Assembly (NCBI GenBank): GCA_021927905.1
Contig: BLLK01000069.1
Location: forward strand, 1,612,001 to 1,676,000
From: Chaetoceros tenuissimus
Lineage: Eukaryota > Bacillariophyta > Thalassiosirophyceae > Chaetocerotales > Chaetocerotaceae
Direction of reading: 5' to 3'
DNA: 64,000 nucleotides
How positions within the stretch are numbered: position 1 is the first letter of the stretch; every line of letters starts with the position of its first letter. The notes under the pieces were generated by a model. It was given only the letters and a program-made list of their open reading frames with translations, did not search any database and was not told the origin of the DNA. Made by a program: the position numbers and the translations under genes. Below, piece by piece: positions 41,786-52,261 of the stretch.

Positions 41786-43102
41786 ATGGCTAAGAAGAAA
41801 GGAATGTCAAGGCGCATTAAGAAGCGCGCTGATTTAGCAGCAAAAGAGCTTGAAGAGAAGACCATAGAAAATAAAGAAATTGTAGAATATGAAGAAAAAG
41901 CCGATGATGAATTGTTTGTTCTTGATACTGCACCAGATGCAGCAAGTGCTAATTTAATTGCTAGTCAGCAGAAGAAGCGAAAGGCTGCAGAGAAAGCTAA
42001 ACTTTCTGCTTTGAATGTTAAACAATCGAAGAGAAATCGTATTTCTGAAAACGATGAACGTCTAATCAAGAAAATGATGAATACACATTCGAAGAAGACA
42101 ATTCTATCTCTTGCTACGGCTCATGAGGAACGTAAAAAGCAAGCAAAGAGAGTCAAGCGTGTAGCAGGTACTGCAAAGGCTTCTTTTGACTTGTGGGATG
42201 ATACCGCCCCTGAAAATGAACCTACCAAGACTATTGCTGTCGTGTCTGGTAAAAAATCTATGGCTGGAACAGCACCTATTGAGTTCGCTACAGTACCAAA
42301 GTCTTTGCTGAGAAAAGATGTTCAACAAGCTGCAAAATTATCTAATAAATTGCGCAACGCACGTCGTCAATTCGAAAAGACCGCTCCAAACTCTATCAAG
42401 GTCGAACCTGCACAACCTGGTCAATCTTATCGTCCTGATGATGAACAGCATCAAGATGCTATCGGTGAAGCTTTGAGTATTGAATTAAGAAGAAAAGAAG
42501 CTATCGATTATAAAAATGAACCAATTGGAGGAGGCCAAATGAGTGAAGCAACTCGTGCACTTCTTCTTAACAGCGATGACGAAAGTAGTAGTGATGAAGA
42601 GGAGGACGTGGAGATGACAAACACTCGTCACAAGAGAAAGGAAAAGCTAACCCGTGCACAAAGAAATAAGCAAAAACGTGCAAAGGCTAGGCAAGTAGCT
42701 CTAGATGAAAAGAAACGTAAGAAGCAGCTCATGCACCAATATCATGAAGCAAAGAAGGTTGCGAAGGAAGTGAGAAAAGAGGAAGCAGCAAAGATTGCCC
42801 GTAGAGAAGAAATCGAAGCGTTGAAGTCAGAGAAGAAGGCTCAACCTTTAGGAATTAATCTTATCGAAAAGAGATCTGAAATGGACCCAATTTATGCTCC
42901 TTCACTTCCAGTTGCACTCACTGATGAATTGAAAGACGGAGGTCTGCGAACAGTCAAACCAAAGGGTTCCCTCCTTACAGACCGTATGGAAAGTATGATT
43001 AGTAGAAAGATGGCTAATAGAAAGGTATACAACAAGAAGAAGGTTGTGAACGGAAAGAGAAGAATGAAAGGAGGGAAAGGAAGAGACTTCTTACTTGCCT
43101 AA
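41786..43102 (+). CDS. NOP53: NOP53-like 60S ribosome biogenesis factor
   Basis: Single exon, 438 aa, very Lys-rich. N-terminal MAKKKGMSRRIKKRADLAAK, a central FDLWDDTAP matching the DLW element of NOP53, RAQRNKQKRAKAR in the basic middle and, diagnostically, VALTDELKDGGLRTVKPKGS then LLTDRMESMISRKMANRKV near the C-terminus, the conserved L.DEL.GSLR...P.G..L.DR block. It ends with a basic RRMKGGKGRDFLLA. NOP53 recruits the exosome helicase Mtr4 to pre-60S particles for ITS2 processing in the nucleolus; the DLW region near residue 140 would be the arch-interaction motif. Convergent with the hydrolase gene, 44 bp between stops. Confidence 0.88.
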   Translation: MAKKKGMSRRIKKRADLAAKELEEKTIENKEIVEYEEKADDELFVLDTAPDAASANLIASQQKKRKAAEKAKLSALNVKQSKRNRISENDERLIKKMMNTHSKKTILSLATAHEERKKQAKRVKRVAGTAKASFDLWDDTAPENEPTKTIAVVSGKKSMAGTAPIEFATVPKSLLRKDVQQAAKLSNKLRNARRQFEKTAPNSIKVEPAQPGQSYRPDDEQHQDAIGEALSIELRRKEAIDYKNEPIGGGQMSEATRALLLNSDDESSSDEEEDVEMTNTRHKRKEKLTRAQRNKQKRAKARQVALDEKKRKKQLMHQYHEAKKVAKEVRKEEAAKIARREEIEALKSEKKAQPLGINLIEKRSEMDPIYAPSLPVALTDELKDGGLRTVKPKGSLLTDRMESMISRKMANRKVYNKKKVVNGKRRMKGGKGRDFLLA

Positions 43103-43146
43103 GTTCAAAAACATTTTTATTCCAGTGTTTAGATTCTATGATTACT

Positions 43147-44271
43147 TTAATCTTTTGCTAGAAACTTTAATACCTCACTGATGACAGCTTCTGATGTGTC
43201 TGGATCTGCATGGAAGTGATGACTGCCAGGTAAATGCATCATAACTTGTGGTTGTAGCTTATTACGAACCGCATCGGAAGTCCAGTCATCCTCGGGCCAT
43301 CCATCATCTGCTAACAGTAAGCAAGTTGGGCATTGCACTTCATGATAAATTGCTGCTACTTGTTCTCTGGAAAAATATTGAGGTGAAGGCCAAGTAAGTC
43401 TGGGGTCGTGACGAAATACTACTTGCCCTATATGATCATTGCTCAACTCAGTTCCCCCAGCCTTGAATGAGTCATGCTGAGGAAGTTTCTCAATAGGTAG
43501 AGTGGCTCTTTTTACAATGGATAATGCAGCTTCTGTAGATATGTATTGTTGTCCCGGAACTAGTTCTGCCGTTTTCTTTCTAGCATTTACAGCAATTGTC
43601 AAGTTTTGATATATCTTTCGTCGTCCCTGATTCTTTTCTTCTTCGCTTGATAATTGATACAGAGCTTGATTTGATTTCAATCTACGAGATACTGATGAGC
43701 GAATATGTCTTGCGATATCAAGTGGATCTCGAGCCAAAGGGCCTGCTCCTTCAAGTAGAACAATTCTCGAAACATGTTCTGGAAATGCAGCTGCGTATAT
43801 CAGTGAAACAGCCGCTCCCATCGAATGACCGATCAATGTAATTCCTCCTGATTCATTGCCATCAATCCAATTCAAGAATCTCAGAGTTTCACCGACATAG
43901 TATGCATAATCTGAAATAAGCTGTGGAGGGCCATCTGGGCTTTTATGTCCACTAAATCCGTGCCCAGGAAAATCAAGAGCTAGTATTTCCCTTTCGTCTG
44001 AGCACAGTCTTGGTAAAAGAAGATCGAAGCTATTACTATTATCTAACCAACCATGCAACATGAGTATCCTTTCTTTTGAATCAATCTGCTGCTTATTCCC
44101 AATTCCCCAATGCTTAGCTGCCAACTCCACTCCATCTGTACAAGGAATGACAATTTCCTTTGTGCCGGTACTCATTTTTGCAACAAACAGTGCTTTGGTC
44201 TGTGATCTAGATGTTGTCAAAACGCTCCTAGCTGTAAACATTACAAGCCCAAGATAGAAGATATCTAGCAT
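43147..44271 (-). CDS. Alpha/beta-hydrolase (serine hydrolase-like, SERHL/MEST type)
   Basis: Single exon, 374 aa from ATG 44271. The N-terminus is hydrophobic (MLDIFYLGLVMFTA), a possible signal anchor or organellar signal. Oxyanion region LHGWLDNSNSFDLL, strand LALDFPGHGFSGH, nucleophile elbow LIGHSMGAAVSLIYAAAFPE, acid in LLLADDGWPEDDW, and His in PGSHHFHADPD make a complete triad. A cap region lies between residues about 180 and 290. It resembles SERHL-type hydrolases; the substrate is unknown. Confidence 0.88.
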   Translation of the reverse strand: MLDIFYLGLVMFTARSVLTTSRSQTKALFVAKMSTGTKEIVIPCTDGVELAAKHWGIGNKQQIDSKERILMLHGWLDNSNSFDLLLPRLCSDEREILALDFPGHGFSGHKSPDGPPQLISDYAYYVGETLRFLNWIDGNESGGITLIGHSMGAAVSLIYAAAFPEHVSRIVLLEGAGPLARDPLDIARHIRSSVSRRLKSNQALYQLSSEEEKNQGRRKIYQNLTIAVNARKKTAELVPGQQYISTEAALSIVKRATLPIEKLPQHDSFKAGGTELSNDHIGQVVFRHDPRLTWPSPQYFSREQVAAIYHEVQCPTCLLLADDGWPEDDWTSDAVRNKLQPQVMMHLPGSHHFHADPDTSEAVISEVLKFLAKD

Positions 44272-44545
44272 CAAATTTTAGGTCGGTGCTGTATTAGAAA
44301 CAGATTATTGATTGTGCTACTGAAAAACAAATGAGACAGGAATAAACTTCTTGTCAAAATATGAAAACCTCGTTCTTCCATGTCGATAGGGATAGTAGTA
44401 CGACAAATTTAGTTGTGGAACATCTCTAACGGTCTGTCTATGACGGGTCATTCTCGCTGAAAATAATCCTTCCCCACTTCTTCTTCTTCTGGATGGCTTA
44501 TTCCTTCTCGTCATTTTAATTCTTTCATATCTTTGTTACGGAAAT
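44272..44545. promoter_or_regulatory. Divergent upstream region with a 65-codon minus-strand open frame
   Basis: 274 bp between the hydrolase start (minus) and the small hydrophobic protein (plus). A minus-strand frame (44514-44317) starts with ATG and is basic (MTRRNKPSRRRRSGEG) but resembles nothing known. It is more probably upstream sequence than a gene. Confidence 0.35.
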
Positions 44546-44773
44546 ATGGCTTCAAGTAATCCAATCTTTGCACTCATCTGGCTGATTTTGCTATGGTTCA
44601 TTGCATGGCCTCTTGCTGCTTTTTGTGCAGCTTTGTGGATCCTATGCATGCCATTTGAGGCTTGTTTCGACTTTTGTGGAGATATAACTTCAACTCTCGA
44701 ACGATTTGTGGTCTATCCAAAAGACTGCGGAAAAGCAATCAAGGACTGTTCGTCATCGTGCCCACAACCATAG
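44546..44773 (+). CDS. Small conserved hydrophobic, cysteine-rich protein
   Basis: 75 aa. The first 40 residues form one or two membrane spans rich in Trp and Ala (ALIWLILLWFIAWPLAAFCAALWILCMPFEACFDFCG). Next comes a short amphipathic helix (DITSTLERFVVYPKDC) and a Cys-ended tail (KDCSSSCPQP). Seven cysteines in 75 residues, several adjacent to the membrane, suggest S-acylation or metal/disulfide use. Proteins with the same WPxAxFCAxLWIxxxPFEAC pattern are known as uncharacterised small membrane proteins in animals and protists, which supports it as a real gene. Confidence 0.7.
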   Translation: MASSNPIFALIWLILLWFIAWPLAAFCAALWILCMPFEACFDFCGDITSTLERFVVYPKDCGKAIKDCSSSCPQP

Positions 44774-45059
44774 AGATGCTCTATGTCCATCAGATGAATG
44801 TATGGATATGGATGGATAGCGTATCTGTTAAATTGTAGAATATCACCATGCAATACATCGATTAGAGACAGACTGTTGAATGTGTGTTAGGTCCAAGTCC
44901 GAGGATAGACTTCATTCCATGCAGACTACATCCATCTCTATTCAAAAATAAATTTTATTGTAAAATAATTTAGAAATTTCAATTTTGAAACTGGGTAGTC
45001 TTCACTCCGTGCCTTTTCTTTCTTCCAATCTCGAGTCGATTACGAAAAAGTATAAAACC

Positions 45060-45422
45060 ATGGACTTTGTTGAAACTGGAGAAGAGTTCCTTCTGGAAGA
45101 TGTCGATACCACCATCAAGAGTGCAATTGGATCCGTACTGAATGATGCAGTTTTCAATGCAAGTAAGGTGAACGATTGGTCAAACAATATCATCTCAAGT
45201 GGTCTGAAAGGACTTCAATCGTTGAATCGACCATTCAAGTATGTTCTTACAGTAATCATTATGCAGAAAAATGGGGCTGGTTTGACTACTGCTGTTAGTA
45301 CTTTTTGGGATGCTACCAAGGATGGACTTTGTAAAGTCACATGGGAGAACGCTAGTATGCATTGTATAGTGACAGTGTATGGAGTCTCTTTGAACCTAGA
45401 CTCGCCGTCCGAGACAGATTGA
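45060..45422 (+). CDS. DYNLT1: Dynein light chain, Tctex-type (DYNLT)
   Basis: Single exon, 120 aa, the usual family length (about 113). ATG at 45060; the upstream extension of the frame lacks ATG. Key blocks: TTIKSAIGSVLNDAVFNASK, KVNDWSNNII, RPFKYVLTVIIMQKNGAGL, STFWDATKDGLCKVTWENAS and MHCIVTVYGVSL. All are canonical. The light chain dimerises and binds the dynein intermediate chain in cytoplasmic and axonemal dyneins. Confidence 0.95.
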   Translation: MDFVETGEEFLLEDVDTTIKSAIGSVLNDAVFNASKVNDWSNNIISSGLKGLQSLNRPFKYVLTVIIMQKNGAGLTTAVSTFWDATKDGLCKVTWENASMHCIVTVYGVSLNLDSPSETD

Positions 45423-45494
45423 AGAGCCAGGGAAAGAAGGAATCGAAACGTGACATTCGAATAGTTGTCACACAATAAACTAGTTTACATTTCC

Positions 45495-46425
45495 TTACTT
45501 CTTCTTGAATAACTTTTTGCTTCCTTTTGCTTTTACTTTTTCCTCGGTCACGACATTCTTGTTGGATGTTGAAACCGAGCTGATGGTCTTTGCAAGAATA
45601 ATTGATTCTGAAGGTGGGATACTATCACTTTTAATGTCTCTGATAACGTTCATTACCTTCTCAATAGGTACATTCGAATCTTTTGTCACACCGAAATAAT
45701 TCTTAAATCCAAGTAAACGAGCAAAGTTATCTTTTTGGAATTCAAAGTCTGGAGTGTTTTCCAAACGAGTGATTAGTTCTTCAAGTTCTTCACCGTTGAT
45801 ATGTAAGTCGCCATCGTTATCAGATCTCAAAACAGTAGTGATGAGCTGATTGATAATAGCGGCCTCTGCTTTTTCCTATGGATATATTGGATTAGTCTAT
45901 GAGGAATGTATCATCATATTTGTGCTGATATAACTGTGAACTCACCTTCAATTTCTTATTAACTTCTTCAAACTCTTTGGTCAAAGCGACAAGTGTTTCA
46001 ATATCTGTTCCATTAGCTGCTGCAAGCCTACCAAAGTCCTTCTCGATATTACTTAATTGTTTCTGCTTCCTTTGCAAAATATCGAGATTCAACTCAAGTT
46101 TCCGATTTTCAGTCATGAGAGTGTTTACATGATTTCTCAATTCGTTTAGAAATTGACGCAGGGTATGTAACCTTTTCAATTGACACCTCTGTACGATGCA
46201 TAGGGGTGAATAGACGACTAGGAAGCATCCAACTAAATCAAGGAGAATACCACCAGAAACTATCGGGAAGGTTGCAATTGCTAGTGCTGAACTAGCTACC
46301 AAAATCAAATAGGAAGCATACTCGTTGGCAACAAATTTATCTGTTTTCGCTCCAACAAACAATCGCTGCACTTTTGCATGTGACTGAACAGCTGTTTGAA
46401 TGGCAGCCCCTGATTGTACTTCCAT
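45495..46425 (-). CDS. Membrane-hairpin / coiled-coil / EF-hand-like family member D
   Basis: Two exons (46425-45946, 45875-45495), 70-bp intron, phase 0; 286 aa. A soluble N-terminus precedes a hydrophobic pair (YLILVASSALAIATFPIVSG and ILLDLVGCFLVVYSPLCIVQ), the signature QLKRLHTLRQFLNELRNHVN, and a coiled coil to KKLK at the intron. The C-terminal domain EAAIINQLITTVLRSDNDGD has an EF-like loop DNDGDLHINGEE, with good Ca2+ ligands at positions 1, 3, 5 and 12, followed by FARLLGFKNYFGV and VPIEKVMNVIRDI. The tail is basic (KAKGSKKLFKKK). It lies about 14 kb from its three relatives (27.7-31.4 kb) but has the same intron site as B and C. Confidence 0.78.
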
Positions 46426-46951
46426 ATTGTTTAATATATGTATATGTTACGTCTATGAATATTCTTGGTAGATGCCTAATAATACCAAAAAAGATACAAG
46501 TTCTGAGGACATTGGACAACAAAAATTTCCAGCTAGATTAGTACCAAACAGCGATTGATTCAGACTTTTTCCCCTTTTTCTTTTTCTCGGAGAAACACAA
46601 AGTGGAAGTCATTACTTTGCTTCTTCCAATGACCTCCATCATGATGATTTAGAAGTGAAATGTGACATCTAAGTCACCATTTGAACCAGATCAAAATACC
46701 ACCACAAGATTTATCTGCTCTGTGTGGATCTTCTCTTTTGTCTTTTTTACAAGTGAAAGTTGTGACACCTTCTCGTATTAGCAAAAACTAAAAAAGCACT
46801 CTCTAGTTGAGTTTTCCTAACTGTCACTTCACTATACGTAGGCCACAGAGTGAACAATAGCTCCACATTTCAAGAAGAGCCGCTAAAAAGTCGAAAGACG
46901 GTAATAAATCAAAACCAGCAACCTTCCTGTATGCTATAGTTGCCAGTTACA
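46426..46951. promoter_or_regulatory. Divergent upstream region (526 bp)
   Basis: Between family member D and the DENN gene start. AT-rich, no gene. No clear TATA box. Confidence 0.35.
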
Positions 46952-49900
46952 ATGTTTGGAGGAAAGAAAACTCGCAAAAGGAGAGAAGAAGGCGATCAAG
47001 AACGTAGTTTAGAAGATCATACTGGAAACTTGGTTCCCAAACCATTTATGGAGATGACATATGTATTTGATTTCTTTGTAGATCTTCCTCATCCAGCTGC
47101 ATCTTTTAAAAATGAGCGTGCCAAAATTATCCAGCCACCGGGTGAACTACACCCAGGTATTGTTGAATTGTTGGATCCTTCCAAATTATCCAGGATTTCA
47201 ATCTTTGCCTTTCCTGACTATGAAATTGAGAAAGATTCCGGTACGTTTAAGAAATGCAAATTTGTTGAAGCAAAAACTTGCTTTATATGGACTAACATTG
47301 ATCATTCATACAGACGAGACAAAGCAACAAAGCGGTGGAATCCTCAATAAATGGGATCATGATGTCTTTTCAAATCTACCATTCCATATTTCATTTTCAC
47401 TTCTTTTAGACAGCGGTATCAGAGTTTATGCGCATGTCCTTCGTTACTTACCAGTTCATCATAGAGTCAAGTCAAGAATAGACGTCGGCAAAAGAGCAGA
47501 AAGGGCATACGTTATTTTAACAAGAACAATAGGCGGCGAAGAATTTTACAGATCTTTGCTCAAGTAAGTATCCATGTATACACAAGTAATGAATTCGAAC
47601 TACCAATTGTAAATGTCGCTAATCACCCACCATTTTAGAACGATCCAAGCAGTAGCTATTCAGAATCTAAATGTCAATATTGAATCTAGAAAAAAATACA
47701 ATCTCATAACGGCTTTCTTACATGCAATCTACAAGAGACAGTGTTTGCTACGGTACAAATTTGCAGAATCGTGTGAGAAAAAGGTGTACAAATTGCTTCC
47801 GGAAGAATACAAATACGTGAACATTTATGGAACAGAGTTCTACCATCTTCTACTACGCGATAAAGACGTTGTTGGGAATGGCATATTTTTGAAATCTGAT
47901 GTGGCTACTTTTCGATTACCAGTATCACTTCAACCTGGATATGACGGGAACAACTTTTCATATGAATGTGAGGATCTCGATACATTGATTGTACCACTGC
48001 TGCGATGCCTTGGACCAACCAAAACTATGCGCGTTTTAGCATCAATGCTTTGCGAAAATCGAATTATTTTCATATCGAAATATGCCGATACTCTTTGTGC
48101 TTGTGTGAGGGCAGCAATGGCAATGATTTCTCAAGGACTTTTGTTTTGGAGACATGTAACAATCGCCGTGCTACCACCACATTTATTCAAATATTTGACA
48201 GCTGGAGCACCATATCTTGTTGGAATATTAGAAAAACATTTGAATAAGGTGGATAGAAGCAAACTAGAAGACGTCATCCGTATCAATCTTGATACTGCTG
48301 ATGTGAAAACATACAACATGGCCGATCCTCGAAAGACAGCTCCTGATGTGATGGACCCCAAATACTTGAAAAAACAAAAGAAGAAATATAACGGAGTTGA
48401 GATGTTGCACAAAGACTTAACAGACGTTTATGAAGCGGACAAGAAACTCTGGGCTGTGGCATTGAATAACACAGAGAGCAATAGTGAAACATCTGAAATC
48501 ATCAAGAAGAACAAAAATTCGTCATTGAGAGATGCTGGAAAAAATGTCTCAGAAAATAATATGGGGAATGAGAAGAAAGAGGAAGGGTTCTTTGATACGG
48601 CTGAATTGTTTGTGAAAACATTCCAAGAATCAAGCACAAGTTTAAATAGTGACGAGAAGAATGGAATCATGAGTTCCATGGCTGACTCAGAAGCTTCAAA
48701 TGTAGACAGTAATAATGCACAAGTCAGAGTAACGAGACCAGTTACTAAAGCACCATATCAGTTGTGCAGCTGTGCTATTGGGGAAGAAAATATAAAAGCA
48801 TCTCTCATTTGTTTCTTTTTGGAAATGTATGGAGACATTGGTATGTACTTAGCAACTTCCAAAGAAGATGGACGTTCGCTAAAAGTCGATAAGAAAAAGT
48901 TCCTGAGTCGAAAGACACAACTTGGAATAGCAGAGAAATCTCCAATGTATTATGTTGTCAAACAATTTAGTAGGTCCATTATGTTCGAAAGATTTGTGAA
49001 TGGATTTGTCAAAGACATGGACCGATTCAAGAAGGGGATGGTACTTCTTGATCATGTACCAATTTTCTCTCTTTGTCAACGTCATCTTCGCAAAAGTAAG
49101 AGTGAATTTACCACAGAGGAAATCAGGAGAGTAGTTTTTGCAACGATCGAAGGCTGTCCTGAACACAAGTACATCGACAAGCTTGAACAAATTCGTGATC
49201 TGACCTTGGCATTGACGGGCGAGAAAGCATTTGAAAGGGAAAGTGAAATAGAGGAAATCAAACAACTCATGACTGCGTGCAAGGATTGTAATGCATCTTT
49301 CGGACAAGTCGTGGCTGTTTGTTGGCTACGTATAGGAGAAACAAGAAGTAATTACTGGAAGCATACACATGCAGGCCTCAACCTCCTGAAATCCCTTGTA
49401 CTTCGTGGACCAACGACTGCAGTTGCTGCTGCCAATGATGGAATAGCGGAGATCTATGCACTTTGTTTCTACGAGAATAAAAATGCAGATGCGGAACGAT
49501 TAATCAGAGCAGCGGCGAGTGAACTCTTCCAACTTCTCACACATTTACCTCTACTGTATTTGAGACGACGAAAGGTTGAAGCTACAGACTTTAAAAAGAA
49601 GCAACCTCCAGATGAAACTATAGTATGGTCAAATTATTTGATTCGAAGATTGCCTCGTGATGTAGGCTTCAAACATATCCATGTCATGTTCGCCCCTTCT
49701 GAAAATATTACGTCATCGCTAAAAATCAAGAAAAATGATATCGCACAAGATGCAAAAGAGCAGTTGAAAATGCCTGCATCTGCAGTTGATGATTCCATGA
49801 GGAGGAAAGAGATCTCTCGTCAAAAAGCACGTAATCCGAATCCTTCTTATCAGGCGCGCGAAATGCACAGTAGTAGCGAAAGGGACTTTTATAAAGAGGA

Positions 49901-50123
49901 TGGTGGAGGAAATAATGCAATGCGTGGATTTGAACCACCGCAGAGGAGAAGAGAAAGTCGTGTAATTCAAAATCGCTATCCAAATGAAATGGTAAATGGT
50001 GGAGATAACTTCTCTCGTTCTAGATCTAGTCAACAATTCCATGACATTGGTACAGGTCTAAACAGTGCCATTTCGAAAAATTCGAGAACAGCAAGTTACA
50101 ATGAGTTTAATAGTCGAAGATAA
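46952..50123 (+). CDS. DENN-domain protein (probable Rab GDP/GTP exchange factor)
   Basis: Three exons (46952-47240, 47314-47563, 47639-50123), all joins in phase; 1007 aa. The N-terminal uDENN part includes YVFDFFVDLPHPAAS, and splicing gives FPDYEIEKDSDETKQQSGG then PFHISFSLLLDSGIRVYAHV and RAYVILTR. The cDENN core is strong: TLIVPLLRCLGPTKTMRVLA, CENRIIFISKYADTL, AMISQGLLFWRHV, and APYLVGILEKHLNKV. A linker (about residues 400-560) is charged and low-complexity. The dDENN-like part follows: LICFFLEMYGDIGMYL, FERFVNGFVKDMDRF. After a helical region (residues about 620-820) it ends in a disordered, Arg/Asn/Ser-rich tail. DENN proteins activate Rab GTPases on membranes; the Rab partner is unknown. 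Confidence 0.87.
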
Positions 50124-50193
50124 TTCATGATATTCTGCGTCAAGTGTATGTCATAATTTATAAGAAGATGTTACAATTCCTAACATTACTGAT

Positions 50194-51824
50194 CTAGTTG
50201 GTCCCAGGCATATCAAACTTAGTAGCAAATGCCTCGACTTCTTCCTTTAGATCGTTTATTTTCGAAACTATTTCTTCATTAGTGGTGACGGTTCCTAAAA
50301 AGTCCTTCAATATTGCTTTTTTCTTTTTCAATGCTTCTGTATCGCCAGCCTCTTGCCTCGCTTCAAATTCTTCTTGAGCTAGTTTTTGCCCTAGAACAGC
50401 TATCTTGTACCCCCTATCTAAAAATTCAGCAACTGTATCAAAGTCAGTCTCATCTAACCCTCTCGATGTCAATGCTGGAGTACCTAATCTAACACCACCG
50501 GGGTTGACAGCAGATATGTCTCCTGGTAGACTATTCTTGTTTGTAGTGATACTGACCATATCTAATACCTTCTCAACTTTGTTTCCATTAATACCATTTC
50601 CACGAACATCCCATAATAGTAAATGATTTTCAGTGCCTCCAGTAGCAATTTTATGACCACGTTTTATTAGACCATTTGACAGAGCTTGAGCATTTGAAAT
50701 AACATTCTGAGCATATTGTTTGAATTCTGCGGAATTTGCTTCCTTCAGTGCAACGGCTAATCCTGCAATTTGGTGATTGTGTGGACCTCCTTGCAAAGAT
50801 GGAAAAACTGCTGTGTCAATTTGCTCCATAAATTCTTTTCTACCAAAAATCATTCCAGATCTAGGACCACGCAAAGTCTTGTGGGTTGTACTTGTTACTA
50901 CATGAGCATATTCAAATGGACTTTTCAGACATTTCCCAGCAATCAAACCAGAAGTATGTGCCATATCTACCATAAATAAAGCTCCAACAGAATCAGCAAT
51001 TTCTCTCATTCTTTTATAATCCCACTCACGTGGGTACGCACTTGCACCTGCAATAAGTAGTTTTGGCAAAAACATCTTTGCCCTTTTCTCCATATCATCA
51101 TAGTCAATCAATCCAGTTTCTTGATCCACAATATACGGCATACTTTCAAAATAAACACTTGTAGCAGATACCTTTCGCTTTGCAGTTTGAAATCCATGCG
51201 TCAAATGTCCTCCACTTGGCAAATCTAATCCCATTATACGATCATGAGGCTGAAGAAGCGCAGTGTATACTGCAAAATTTGCTGGTGATCCCGAGTATGG
51301 CTGAACATTTACTCCCCATTCTTCTGGTGACAAATCAAATAAATCAAGTGCCCTCTTCATGCATAATGATTCGATCTCATCAATGTATTCATTTCCTCCA
51401 TAGTATCTTTTTCCAACTAAATACATATGGTGAGAGAGTGATATCAAAGTAATTACAATATATCAAAGTAATACCTACCATTTCCTTCACTGTATTTGTT
51501 AGTTAGACAGCTTCCCAAAGCCTCTCGAACTGCAGAACTTGCAAAATTTTCACTAGCAATCAGTTCCAAACCAGTCTTTTGTCTGTTATCTTCTTTTACA
51601 ATCAAAGATGCCAACTCTGGATCAAAAGATTCTAGTTGAGATTGAGATGAGGATGCCACATTGACTTCAGATGTTGATTCAATTGGAGAAGCCACCATGT
51701 TGGATGCAGACCATGATGCTTTCTTCTGTGGTACAATCTTTGCTTGTACGTTGAATCCTGTAGAGAGAAGCGGCTGAGTATGCAGCAAAATTATTGATGC
51801 TAGTGTCGCTGATCCGTACTTCAT
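50194..51824 (-). CDS. SHMT: Serine hydroxymethyltransferase, plastid-type presequence
   Basis: Two exons (51824-51479, 51416-50194), 62-bp intron; the join reads [17 protein letters not shown]. 522 aa including a presequence ([27 protein letters not shown]) whose signal peptide plus Phe fits plastid import. The PLP enzyme is complete: [41 protein letters not shown], the Schiff-base Lys in [26 protein letters not shown] and [11 protein letters not shown]. It interconverts serine and glycine with tetrahydrofolate, supplying one-carbon units. The intron breaks the short substrate-binding loop. Convergent with the DENN gene, 70 bp between stops. Confidence 0.94.
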
Positions 51825-52261
51825 GATAACTGTTCAATACACTTATAAAAGTTTCAAATGAGTGTTTGTGCTGTTGTAGATGCGTTCGTCAATAGTCGAT
51901 ACTTAATAGAGTTGAAGTTGAAAATACGAAATACGAATAGAGTTGCAATTTTGTGGCTGTGTGGCTGATGTGTTGTCTTCTTTGAAGAACATCCATTTGA
52001 ATTTGTGGCTAGGAGTTGTATTTTCCTAGCTAAATATTTTCTGTTTTCTGTGCTCTCTTCCACCCCTTTTTAAAGGAGGGAGAGTGAAATTGAAAAGCCG
52101 AAAAGCCAAAAAACAGAGTGCACTGCGCACTGCTAACGCCAAGTATGCCATTTGCTATTACAAAGCAGAGTTGTGTAATACTAATACCTCCCTCCTGTTT
52201 ATATTCGCAATAGTAAATATATTTTTATTGTATATATAAACTCAATATTTATAAATAAAAA
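51825..52261. promoter_or_regulatory. Divergent upstream region of SHMT and RGG protein
   Basis: 437 bp. TATATATAAA at 52231-52240 lies 22 bp before the RGG-protein ATG, rather close for a TATA box with a normal leader. The surroundings are AT-rich, so this is only a weak call. Upstream is a GAAAAGCCGAAAAGCC doublet (about 52095-52110). Confidence 0.4.

Noticed and set aside
44317-44514. 65-codon basic minus-strand frame between two divergent starts
   Set aside because: It begins with ATG but has no homology or context; judged upstream sequence.
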